A stretch of DNA of 64,000 nt from an uncultured Bacteroidales bacterium (GTDB lineage Bacteria > Bacteroidota > Bacteroidia > Bacteroidales > Bacteroidaceae). This document shows positions 34,228 through 42,551 of the stretch, one piece after another. The first letter of the stretch is position 1; every line of letters starts with the position of its first letter. The stretch is from NCBI GenBank assembly GCA_937898885.1, contig CALDKD010000041.1, positions 60,571-124,570 on the forward strand. The letters are read 5' to 3'. Under the pieces are notes generated by a model that was given only the letters and a program-made list of their open reading frames with translations, searched no databases and was not told where the DNA came from. The position numbers and the translations under genes are program-made.

Positions 34228-37065
34228 ATGGAACAGGAGAACTTCATCAGAGTCAGGAACGCCAGAGTCAACAATCTGAAGGGCGTGTCGCTGGATATTC
34301 CGCGTGACAAGTTCATCGTAATTACGGGACTCTCCGGCTCTGGAAAGTCATCATTGGCATTTGACACATTATATGCGGAGGGACAGAGACGATATGTTGA
34401 GTCCTTGTCCTCGTATGCGCGTCAGTTCCTGGGCAGGATGCGTAAGCCTGAGTGTGATTTCATCACTGGGCTTCCGCCTACCATAGCGATTGAGCAGAAG
34501 GTCAGCACGCGTAATCCGCGCTCTACTGTGGGTACCTCAACCGAGATATATGATTATCTGCGTCTGCTGTTCGCCCGCGTAGGCCGGACATATTCGCCTG
34601 TCAGCGGACAGGAGGTGCGCAAGCACAGTACTGAGGATCTGATGCAGTGTATGTTGTCACTGCCGCAGGGAACACGTATCACCATCCTGTCTCCTATGCG
34701 GTTAGATGGCCGACGCTCGTTCCGTGAGCAGCTTGAGATGTATCTGAAGGAGGGCTTCACACGTCTTGACTGTGACGGAGAGTTTCTTCGGATAGAGGAG
34801 TTGCTGAAAGATGACGCCAGACTTGCGGAGCTGTCCACAAAGGCATCCGCGCTCAACGTGCTTGTTGACAGACTCTCGGCCGACAACTCAAAAGAGGTGG
34901 TAAACCGTCTGCTTGACTCGGCCGAGACTGCGTTCTATGAGGGTAGCGGCTCCTGCAGGATGCGTATATACAATGCTGACGGCAGCACTGACCTGAAGAT
35001 GTTCAGCTACAGGTTTGAGGCGGACGGCATCACCTTCGAGGAGCCTACAGACCAGCTTTTCTCATTCAACTCACCGATAGGAGCCTGCCCGGTATGTGAG
35101 GGCTTTGGCCGTATTATGGGCATTGATGAGTCGCTTGTGATTCCAAATCGCGGACTGAGTGTCTATGACGGGGCTGTGGTATGCTGGCGCGGCGAGAAGC
35201 TTGGCGAGTGGCAGAAATACTTTATGCTTGAGGCGGAACGGAACGGCTTCCCGATTTTTACTCCATATTTTCAGCTTACACAGGAGGAGAGGGATTATCT
35301 GTGGCACGGAAGCGGCAAGAACATAGTGGTGGATGGCGAGGAGTGGCCTGAGTGCTGCATTGATAATTTCTTCAAGATGCTGGAGCACAACCAGTATAAG
35401 ATTCAGAACCGTGTCATGCTGGCCCGCTATCGCGGCAAGACTCTGTGCCCTGAATGTCACGGAAAGCGCCTGCGCAAGGAGGCCTCATACGTGAGGGTGG
35501 GCGGAGCGGCCATATCAGACCTTGTGGATTTGCCCATAACGGAACTGAAGAGGTTCTTTGATAATCTGCAGCTTGATGAATATGAGAAAGTGGCGGCTGA
35601 GCGCATTCTCAAGGAGATTAACCACCGTATAAAACTGCTGATGGATGTTGGCCTGGAGTATCTTACGCTGAACCGTCTGAGCAACTCTCTGTCGGGCGGC
35701 GAGAGCCAGAGAATCAATCTGGTGACATCGCTGGGAAGCAGCCTGGTGGGCTCGCTATATGTCCTGGATGAGCCCAGCATCGGTCTTCACAGCCGCGATA
35801 CCGACCGTCTTACCGGTGTGCTGAGGCAACTTCAGGAGATAGGCAACACCGTAATTGTGGTGGAGCACGACGAGGATATCATCCGCAATGCTGACCTTAT
35901 CATTGATGTGGGTCCTGAGGCCGGACGCAATGGCGGCCAGATAGTATGCATGGGCTCTCCGGATGAATTGCGCGCGCAGGGCGATGGCTATACGGCCAGG
36001 TATCTGAACGGAACCGAGAGTATTCCGGTCCCGGGCTCCAGACGGCCTTGGAACAATTATATAGAGATAAAGGGTGCCAGACAGAATAATCTGAAGGGTA
36101 TTGACGTCAGGTTCCCGCTGAATGTCCTGACAGTCGTGACAGGTGTGAGCGGGTCGGGCAAGAGTACTTTGGTCCGTGACATTTTCTATCTGGGCCTGAA
36201 ACGCTATTACAGTGAGTCTGGTGAGCGTCCGGGTGAGTTCGTCTCGATTGAGGGCGATGTTCAGATGGCAAGCTCGGTTGAATTCGTTGACCAGAATCCG
36301 ATAGGTAAGTCATCGCGCTCAAATCCTGTGACATACGTCAAGGCGTACGATGAGATCCGCAAGCTCTTTGCGGAACAGCAGGTAGCGCGTCAGATGGGCT
36401 ACAAGGCTACTCATTTCTCGTTCAACTCCGAGGGCGGACGATGCGAGGAGTGCAAGGGTGAGGGAACTACAACCGTGTCGATGCAGTTTATGTCCGATCT
36501 GGTGCTGGAGTGTGAGAGCTGTCACGGCAAGCGCTTCAAAAAGGACATCCTTGAGGTAACCTATCGTGATAGGAATATATGGGACATTCTGGAAATGACC
36601 GTGAATCAGGCGGTCGAGTTCTTCAGTGAGTCTGCCGGAACAGACGAGCGCCGCATCATAAAACGCCTGAAGCCGCTGCAGCAGGTGGGATTGGGATATG
36701 TCAAGCTCGGGCAGGCGTCATCAACATTGTCAGGCGGAGAGAGCCAGCGTGTCAAGCTTGCATATTACCTTAGTCTGGAGAAGGCTGAGCCAACCATATT
36801 CATTTTCGATGAGCCGACAACCGGACTCCATTTCCACGATATCCGCAAACTGCTTGACGCGTTTGACGCACTTATCAGCCGTGGTCATACCGTGGTGGTG
36901 ATTGAGCACAATCTCGATGTGATAAAGTGTGCCGACCACATAATTGACCTTGGCCCTGAGGGTGGCGAGGACGGTGGCCTGATTGTGGCTGAGGGTACGC
37001 CTGAGCAGGTGGCAGCCTGTCAGAAATCATATACAGGCCGTTATCTGTCCCGCAAACTGAAGTGA
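34228..37065 (+). CDS. uvrA: UvrABC system protein A
   Basis: Damage-recognition ATPase of nucleotide excision repair, 945 residues from the ATG at 34228 (MEQENFIRVRNARVNNLKG). It has two ABC modules: Walker A GLSGSGKSSLAFDT (about residue 35) and GVSGSGKSTLVRD (about 640); signatures NSLSGGESQRINL and STLSGGESQRVKL; Walker B LYVLDEPSIGLHSRD and IFIFDEPTTGLHFHD. Zinc modules show CPVCEGFGR...CPECHGKRL and CEECKGEGTT...CESCHGKRF. UvrB and UvrC are not in this window. It is convergent with nadE. Confidence 0.96.
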   Translation: MEQENFIRVRNARVNNLKGVSLDIPRDKFIVITGLSGSGKSSLAFDTLYAEGQRRYVESLSSYARQFLGRMRKPECDFITGLPPTIAIEQKVSTRNPRSTVGTSTEIYDYLRLLFARVGRTYSPVSGQEVRKHSTEDLMQCMLSLPQGTRITILSPMRLDGRRSFREQLEMYLKEGFTRLDCDGEFLRIEELLKDDARLAELSTKASALNVLVDRLSADNSKEVVNRLLDSAETAFYEGSGSCRMRIYNADGSTDLKMFSYRFEADGITFEEPTDQLFSFNSPIGACPVCEGFGRIMGIDESLVIPNRGLSVYDGAVVCWRGEKLGEWQKYFMLEAERNGFPIFTPYFQLTQEERDYLWHGSGKNIVVDGEEWPECCIDNFFKMLEHNQYKIQNRVMLARYRGKTLCPECHGKRLRKEASYVRVGGAAISDLVDLPITELKRFFDNLQLDEYEKVAAERILKEINHRIKLLMDVGLEYLTLNRLSNSLSGGESQRINLVTSLGSSLVGSLYVLDEPSIGLHSRDTDRLTGVLRQLQEIGNTVIVVEHDEDIIRNADLIIDVGPEAGRNGGQIVCMGSPDELRAQGDGYTARYLNGTESIPVPGSRRPWNNYIEIKGARQNNLKGIDVRFPLNVLTVVTGVSGSGKSTLVRDIFYLGLKRYYSESGERPGEFVSIEGDVQMASSVEFVDQNPIGKSSRSNPVTYVKAYDEIRKLFAEQQVARQMGYKATHFSFNSEGGRCEECKGEGTTTVSMQFMSDLVLECESCHGKRFKKDILEVTYRDRNIWDILEMTVNQAVEFFSESAGTDERRIIKRLKPLQQVGLGYVKLGQASSTLSGGESQRVKLAYYLSLEKAEPTIFIFDEPTTGLHFHDIRKLLDAFDALISRGHTVVVIEHNLDVIKCADHIIDLGPEGGEDGGLIVAEGTPEQVAACQKSYTGRYLSRKLK

Positions 37066-37076
37066 GAGCCGGCCGG

Positions 37077-38906
37077 CTACAGGGTATCCAGCCACTCCTT
37101 TGATGAGATGTCGCTCGGCATCTGCAATCCGCCTCTTGGCGAGAGGGTGACAGGTCCGCAGCAGGGACCGTCGGGCATACAGGAACGCTTGAACTGATTG
37201 TTGAAGAAACGCTTCAGGAACAGTGACAGCCATTTGCGGATTACCGCCTCATCGTATTTGCCGGCGAATGCCCTAGTGGCCAGGAACAGAATCTTCTTTG
37301 CGGAGAAACGGTTCTTAATGAAATGATAAAGGAAGAAATCGTGCAGCTCATAAGGTCCGATGATGTCCTCTGTCTTCTGTACGATGTTGCCTTGATTGTC
37401 TGCGGGCAGTAACTCAGGGGTGATGGGCGTGTCTATCACATCCAGCAGATTGGCGCTTGCCGCCGTGAACTGCTCCATTCCCGCAGCATACCTGATAATA
37501 CCGGGAATGAGTGTCTTGGGGATGCTTGCGTTGACCGCATACATTGACATGTGGTCTCCGTTGTAGGTACACCATCCCAGTGCCAGCTCGGAAAGGTCGC
37601 CGGTGCCGACGACAAGTGCGCCGATCTCGTTCGCCACATCCATCAGTATCTGAGTGCGCTCGCGTGCCTGGGTGTTCTCGTATGCCGAGTCGTGCACGTC
37701 TATGTCGTGCCCTATGTCCCTCAGGTGCAGCAGGCTGGCCTCCTTGATGCTTATCTCGCGCCAGTCGATGCCAAGCGCCCTCATCATACCTACGGCATTG
37801 TTGTACGTGCGTCCTGTGGTTCCGAATCCCGGCATTGTGATGCCTGTGACGCACTTTCTGTCCAGCCCCATCTGGTCTATGGCGTTGGCGCATACAAGCA
37901 GTGCGAGTGTTGAGTCCAGACCGCCGGAGATACCAATCACCACTTTGCTGATGCCGGTGTGCCTTAGCCGTGTGACAAGTCCAAGGGTCTGTATCCTGAA
38001 TGTATCGGCAAACACCTCGTCAGTAGTCTGGAATGGGGTGGGCGGTACGTGACGCATCAGACCGTCTCCTACGTTGCAGGGCTTCTCAATCTCAATCACG
38101 TTGGTATGAGGTGTTCCCGGGAATGCGCTGTCGTCATACTGTGCGTTATGCAACAACTCAATATCGATGTCTGCTATGGAGAGTCCGTTGCGGAAATGCG
38201 ACTCCATCAATATCTGGCCGTTCTCCGCAATAACGGAATGTCCGGCATAAAGATAGTCCGTAGTTGACTCGCCTGGTCCGGATGATGCCAGTACGATGGC
38301 GGCCTTGCAGTCTGCCGAGCGCTGACGGAGCATTCCTGCAAGCTCTGCGCTCCTGCCTGCGGACTCCGTGTAGCCGGCCGGATAGAGTATGATGTCCGCA
38401 ACCGGATGGGCTGTCTTGTCAGGATTCTGTATGCTGAAGGTGACGTTGCCGCATCTGAATACCTGATTCCAGGAGATTGCCACATTCTCTCCGCAGATGC
38501 TGATGGTTCCGCAGGGTGGCACCTTGCCCGGAAAATGGCGGCTGTCCGCAGGTCTCATCCTTACGGATATGCCAAGGATGTGGCCCTTGCGGATAACCGC
38601 AAAAGAGTCGTAGATGGCTCTGCCATACTCAAGCGGCAATCCTGCGATGATTATGGAATCAATATCGGAACTGGCTTCCTTTATGTGCGATAAGGCCTGA
38701 AGGGTACCGTCAAGCAATGTGCGGTTCCATAAAAGGTCTCCGGCGGTACATCCTGTCAGGCTGAGCTCAGGGAAGCATACTATGCCTGCCCCCTTTGCAG
38801 AGGCCTCTGCTGACATACGCAGAATCTCATCCGCATTCTCTGCGGGCCTTCCAATGTGTACCTCAGGAACTCCTGCGGCAACCCTTATAAAACCGAAATC
38901 GCTCAT
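37077..38906 (-). CDS. nadE: Glutamine-dependent NAD+ synthetase
   Basis: Makes NAD+ from deamido-NAD+ with glutamine as ammonia donor; 609 residues in two domains. The N-terminal carbon-nitrogen hydrolase (about 1-270) has CFPELSLTGCTAGD (Glu), a lysine near 115-120 and the cysteine region around IILYPAG. The C-terminal synthetase has the P-loop VIGISGGLDSTLALL, VTGITMPGFGTTGRT, VVGTGDLSELALGWCTYNGDHMSMY and a C-terminal FSAKKI segment. It starts 16 bases after the trpB2 stop with no terminator between, so it is probably on the tryptophan-attenuated transcript. Confidence 0.95.
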   Translation of the reverse strand: MSDFGFIRVAAGVPEVHIGRPAENADEILRMSAEASAKGAGIVCFPELSLTGCTAGDLLWNRTLLDGTLQALSHIKEASSDIDSIIIAGLPLEYGRAIYDSFAVIRKGHILGISVRMRPADSRHFPGKVPPCGTISICGENVAISWNQVFRCGNVTFSIQNPDKTAHPVADIILYPAGYTESAGRSAELAGMLRQRSADCKAAIVLASSGPGESTTDYLYAGHSVIAENGQILMESHFRNGLSIADIDIELLHNAQYDDSAFPGTPHTNVIEIEKPCNVGDGLMRHVPPTPFQTTDEVFADTFRIQTLGLVTRLRHTGISKVVIGISGGLDSTLALLVCANAIDQMGLDRKCVTGITMPGFGTTGRTYNNAVGMMRALGIDWREISIKEASLLHLRDIGHDIDVHDSAYENTQARERTQILMDVANEIGALVVGTGDLSELALGWCTYNGDHMSMYAVNASIPKTLIPGIIRYAAGMEQFTAASANLLDVIDTPITPELLPADNQGNIVQKTEDIIGPYELHDFFLYHFIKNRFSAKKILFLATRAFAGKYDEAVIRKWLSLFLKRFFNNQFKRSCMPDGPCCGPVTLSPRGGLQMPSDISSKEWLDTL

Positions 38907-38922
38907 ATTGCCAATATTGTTG

Positions 38923-40275
38923 TCATTTCTTGTTTATCTGACGCTCAATCTCATCGTCAGTCAATGTGTAGTTTGTCAGGTTGCCGCTCAGGAACTGGTT
39001 GTAAGCGGCCATATCCATAAAACCGTGTCCGGTCAGATTGAACAGGAGCACTTTACTCTCGCCGCTCTCGCGACACTCCTTGGCCCGTCTTATGGTAGCC
39101 GCGATGGCGTGGCAGGACTCCGGCGCGGGAACGATGCCCTCGCTCTGAGCGAACAGCATTCCGGCCTCAAAGGTCTCCAGCTGGTCAACGTCCATAGCCT
39201 CCATATAACCGTCTTTAAGCAGCTGCGATACAATTACGCCTGCGCCGTGATAGCGAAGGCCGCCGGCGTGTATGTTGGCCGGAGCGAACTTGTGTCCCAA
39301 TGAGAACATCGGCATCATAGGGGTGTATCCGGCCTCATCGCCATAGTCATACATGAACCTTCCTCTTGTGAGTTTCGGGCACGATGCCGGCTCTACTGCG
39401 ATGTACCTTGTGTCCTTGTGCTTTCCGCTGATGGTGTGGCGCATGAACGGGAAGGCTATGCCTCCGAAGTTTGAGCCGCCGCCGAAGCAGGCGATAACCT
39501 CGTCCGGGTACTCACCGGCCATCTCCATCTGCTTCTCTGCCTCAAGGCCGATGATGGTCTGATGAAGTGATACGTGGCTGAGAACGGAGCCAAGCGTGTA
39601 TTTGCAGTTAGGTGTGGTGCGGGCAAGCTCAACAGCCTCAGATATGGCGGTTCCAAGTGAGCCCTGATGGTTTGGAGTAGCTGTAAGGATATCCTTGCCT
39701 GCGCGTGTTGACATTGACGGCGACGGGGTTACCTGCGCGCCGAACACTTGCATCATATTTCTGCGGTATGGCTTCTGCTCGTAGCTGATCTTTACCTGAT
39801 ATACGGCTGCCTCTATTCCGAACACCTTGGCGGCGTATGACAGGGCTGTGCCCCACTGGCCCGCGCCGGTCTCGGTAGTTACATTGGTAACACCCTCCTG
39901 CTTGCAATAGTATGCCTGCGCCAGGGCGGAGTTGAGCTTGTGCGAGCCTACAGGGCTCACGCTCTCGTTCTTGAAATAAATATGCGCGGGAGTTCCCAGC
40001 GCCTCCTCAAGACCGTATGCGCGTACGAGTGGCGTGCTGCGGTAATAGGTGTACATCTCGCGGACTTTCTCTGGTATGTCAATCCAGGCGTCTGTCTGGT
40101 TCAGCTCCTGACGGCTGCACTCCTGGCAGAAAATCGGGAACAGGTCCTCGGCCCTCATAGGCTCTCCGGTAACCGGATTCTTCAGAGGCATTGGCTTGTT
40201 GGGCATCTCCGCCTGTATGTTGTACCACTGTGTAGGAATCTCACTCTCTGCTAAAAAGAAACGCTTCTGTTTCAT
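38923..40275 (-). CDS. trpB: Tryptophan synthase beta-like subunit, TrpB2 type
   Basis: PLP enzyme of 450 residues joining indole and serine to make tryptophan. The chain has the longer TrpB2-type N-terminus (FFLAESEIPTQWYNIQAEMP), STPLVRAYGLE, the PLP lysine in SVSPVGSHKLNSA, TETGAGQWGTALS, and the phosphate-binding glycine loop CFGGGSNFGGIAF. TrpB2 proteins often act apart from TrpA, and no other trp gene is nearby. The longest frame starts at 40356, within the leader and terminator; I chose ATG 40275 (MKQKRFFL). A Trp-codon-rich leader and terminator precede it. Confidence 0.93.
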   Translation of the reverse strand: MKQKRFFLAESEIPTQWYNIQAEMPNKPMPLKNPVTGEPMRAEDLFPIFCQECSRQELNQTDAWIDIPEKVREMYTYYRSTPLVRAYGLEEALGTPAHIYFKNESVSPVGSHKLNSALAQAYYCKQEGVTNVTTETGAGQWGTALSYAAKVFGIEAAVYQVKISYEQKPYRRNMMQVFGAQVTPSPSMSTRAGKDILTATPNHQGSLGTAISEAVELARTTPNCKYTLGSVLSHVSLHQTIIGLEAEKQMEMAGEYPDEVIACFGGGSNFGGIAFPFMRHTISGKHKDTRYIAVEPASCPKLTRGRFMYDYGDEAGYTPMMPMFSLGHKFAPANIHAGGLRYHGAGVIVSQLLKDGYMEAMDVDQLETFEAGMLFAQSEGIVPAPESCHAIAATIRRAKECRESGESKVLLFNLTGHGFMDMAAYNQFLSGNLTNYTLTDDEIERQINKK

Positions 40276-40305
40276 ATGTTGTCTTAATTTTATTCTGATA
40301 TTTAC

Positions 40306-40344
40306 AAAAAAATCCGTCTCCTTTGTGATTTTGTGGGGAACGGA
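40306..40344 (-). terminator. Attenuator terminator in the trpB leader
   Basis: Minus-strand stem of TCCGT plus TCC (40344-40337) with GGA plus ACGGA (40321-40319 and 40317-40313, one bulged G), a 15-base loop, then seven T residues (40312-40306). It lies between the leader peptide and trpB. Bases 40338-40333 (CCCCAC) can instead pair with GTGGGG at 40391-40386 inside the leader ORF, overlapping the terminator's 5' arm by two bases, so this could act as the antiterminator pairing. Confidence 0.7.
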
Positions 40345-40377
40345 CCGGAATCTCAATCTTACTCTCGGGACAAGAAA

Positions 40378-40440
40378 TCAAGCCACCCCACGCCATCGTA
40401 CGGTATGCCATCCCTGCCACCAAATAGTAATTCTGCGCAT
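40378..40440 (-). CDS. Tryptophan leader peptide, 20 codons with four Trp
   Basis: A short ORF on the trpB transcript: ATG at 40440, TGA at 40380-40378. Codons 7, 8, 11 and 16 are TGG (Trp), two of them adjacent. Trp is the rarest residue in most proteins, so four in twenty is strongly non-random. The start is 13-16 bases after the predicted transcription start. A terminator with seven T residues follows 34 bases after the stop. This is the classical layout of a ribosome-mediated attenuator: stalling at Trp codons when tryptophanyl-tRNA is scarce would leave GTGGGG (codons 17-19) free to pair downstream and block the terminator. Confidence 0.75.
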   Translation of the reverse strand: MRRITIWWQGWHTVRWRGVA

Positions 40441-40460
40441 ATATTCAGACTTTTTCACCG

Positions 40461-40468
40461 CAAAATTA
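40461..40468 (-). promoter_or_regulatory. Predicted promoter of the trp leader-trpB-nadE unit
   Basis: TAATTTTG on the minus strand with TTG at 40490-40488, 19 bases upstream. It puts the transcript start near 40455, directly before the leader peptide. Confidence 0.7.
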
Positions 40469-40577
40469 CTCCGATTTTTCAATAAATCAATTATTCTGTA
40501 CGTTTTTTCCACTCTTTATGCCTGCCGTGCCCCTTTAATATAAGAGGAGTTTCCTTTGGAATGAAAAATGTTATTTG

Positions 40578-40585
40578 TATGTTTG
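40578..40585 (+). promoter_or_regulatory. Predicted promoter of the outer-membrane barrel-GH5 unit
   Basis: TATGTTTG with TTTG at 40555-40558, 19 bases upstream: the best match to the full -33/-7 consensus in the window. It excludes the Met at 40561 and supports the ATG at 40603. Confidence 0.75.
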
Positions 40586-40602
40586 CAAAAAGGAAGTTTG
40601 TT

Positions 40603-42537
40603 ATGAGACGTTTGCCGCGTATATTCTTTTTGTTGTCTCTCCTGCTTGTTCCTGCCGGTGTCTTCGCACAGAATGACTGGATTGAGCTGCTGCCTGATAA
40701 GAAAGTGATATACATTGACAAACTGGGCCTTCCGGGAAATACTCCGGTCAGAAACCTGCTTGTAATGATTCCCGCTCTCACCAACAGGTCCGGCGGGAGT
40801 GACTCCTGGCTGGAGAATTTTGACATTCAATACGATGGTCAGAGCGTCGGCGATACCAGGGACGTGTTTCTTAACAGAATAATGCTGAGCGATATCGAGA
40901 AGATAATGATATCCACGTCGCCTACCGTCACCCAACAGAAAAACGGTGAGGGCGGTGTTGTGAATATAGTACCAAGAACTATTGCCGAAGGTGTGGGCGG
41001 CGAGGCTTTCCTGGCGCTGGATACAGATGTGGATATCCTGCCAAGCGTCAGTGTGACAATGAAAAAGGGGCGCTTCTCGATGTACGGAAACCTTAGTCTT
41101 GATTTCAGCAAAGTATCAAGCCCGACCAGACAGGAGGCGTATGTAGGTGATTACATCAGTATCAGTTCCGATACGCTGAGGCGCAGGTATTTTCTTGAGA
41201 CACTCAGGCTGGACTTCAGATATGACATATCAAGCAGTGACGTCCTTAAGGTCTGGCTCAGGGAGAATTGGCATAAAAACAGCGGTCAGAATATATCTAT
41301 GCGTCATGATTACTGGAAACATCCGGTCGCGCCTGATGCCGGTACGATTGATTATATCAATTATTATTCGTGTGCTGAGACATGGGACAAGGATATGGGC
41401 CTGTATGCGGCTGTCAGATACGAGCATATTTTCAATAAAAACACAAAACTTGTCACCAACGCCTATTATTCTTCCGGCAACGGAAGACAGTATTCCAATG
41501 ATGTTGAGAATGAGGCCAGACCCCAGGAGGCCAATGGCGATTTTACACTTGAGTTCCCGCTTGTGGTCAGAAAGGATAAATCCGTGACTGTTGAGGCCGG
41601 CGGCAATCTGTCCTATTCGGTTGACAATACATACTCTTACAAGAGCAACAGCCTCTACCTCTCGCCGTTTGCCAATTTGAAATACAAGAGTGACGCGCTT
41701 CAGGTCTTCCTGGGCGGACGATATCAGTATCATGCCCGTGAGTACTCAATGATCAATAACAGTGATTTTACCAAAACCGGCAGAGACGTTACCGCCAACC
41801 TTAATGTCAGATGGCAGATTAATCCGCGGCAGGCGCTCCGTCTGATTGCCAACCGCAATCTTATAAGGCCCGGCGATGCGATGCTTTATCCCGTGTTCAG
41901 AAGACAATACTCGATGTCAAACTGGATTGTCGGCAATGCGGAGCTCTCAAATCCTCATATACACTCCACGGAGATAGCCTATATCCACAACTGGAAGAAG
42001 GAAAGGAGCAGCATTGAGATGAATGCCGGCATAGGGTATGACCGGGCTGATGACATTATTGAGTCAACGCGAGTGATTGATGAGAATGAGGGCATGAGCT
42101 ACACCACATATCTCAACAGCGGGACGAATGACATACTCAAGGCCGATTTGTCCATAATGCTTAGGCGAGGCATCTTTTCCCTGGCATTTGCCGGTAATCT
42201 TTTCTGCAATTATATGGAGAGCATCGGTGGTAGCGCCAGGTACAACTATTACAATCTGAGCCTCGCTCCGTTGTTCCATTTTGAAGGCGGATGGATTCTT
42301 GGCGGTATGATGGCATATAACAGTAAGATTGACCGAAAGGAGACTGTTATGGGCGACTGTTTCTTCTCCAGCATCTCTCTGGGGCGCACCTGGGGCAACT
42401 GGACCGTCAACGCCGAGCTGAGCGATATCTTTGATTTTATTTCCACGGATGTGACAATCGGCGAGGGGCAGGAGATATACAGCACTTACGACTTATATCC
42501 CAGATACTTTGCCGTGGGTGCATCATATAAATTCTGA
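40603..42537 (+). CDS. Outer-membrane beta-barrel, short TonB-receptor-like protein
   Basis: A 644-residue protein with signal peptide MRRLPRIFFLLSLLLVPAGVFAQ. Residues ~40-130 resemble a TonB-dependent-receptor plug (NLLVMIPALTNRSGG..., FDIQYDGQSVGD, IEKIMISTSPTVTQQKNGEGGVVNI). The rest is a run of alternating amphipathic strands ending in a C-terminal FAVGASYKF with terminal Phe, as in outer-membrane barrels. There is no carboxypeptidase-D-like repeat or obvious TonB box before the plug, and no SusD partner nearby. It may still import a ligand or act as an outer-membrane scaffold. GH5 starts 14 bases downstream, so it is probably linked to glycan use. Confidence 0.78.
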   Translation: MRRLPRIFFLLSLLLVPAGVFAQNDWIELLPDKKVIYIDKLGLPGNTPVRNLLVMIPALTNRSGGSDSWLENFDIQYDGQSVGDTRDVFLNRIMLSDIEKIMISTSPTVTQQKNGEGGVVNIVPRTIAEGVGGEAFLALDTDVDILPSVSVTMKKGRFSMYGNLSLDFSKVSSPTRQEAYVGDYISISSDTLRRRYFLETLRLDFRYDISSSDVLKVWLRENWHKNSGQNISMRHDYWKHPVAPDAGTIDYINYYSCAETWDKDMGLYAAVRYEHIFNKNTKLVTNAYYSSGNGRQYSNDVENEARPQEANGDFTLEFPLVVRKDKSVTVEAGGNLSYSVDNTYSYKSNSLYLSPFANLKYKSDALQVFLGGRYQYHAREYSMINNSDFTKTGRDVTANLNVRWQINPRQALRLIANRNLIRPGDAMLYPVFRRQYSMSNWIVGNAELSNPHIHSTEIAYIHNWKKERSSIEMNAGIGYDRADDIIESTRVIDENEGMSYTTYLNSGTNDILKADLSIMLRRGIFSLAFAGNLFCNYMESIGGSARYNYYNLSLAPLFHFEGGWILGGMMAYNSKIDRKETVMGDCFFSSISLGRTWGNWTVNAELSDIFDFISTDVTIGEGQEIYSTYDLYPRYFAVGASYKF

Positions 42538-42551
42538 TTTATGCGGATTCA

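Noticed and set aside
40241..40423. 60-codon minus-strand frame in the trpB leader
   Set aside because: It runs through the attenuator terminator and into trpB in another frame; the 20-codon Trp-rich frame fits the promoter and terminator better.
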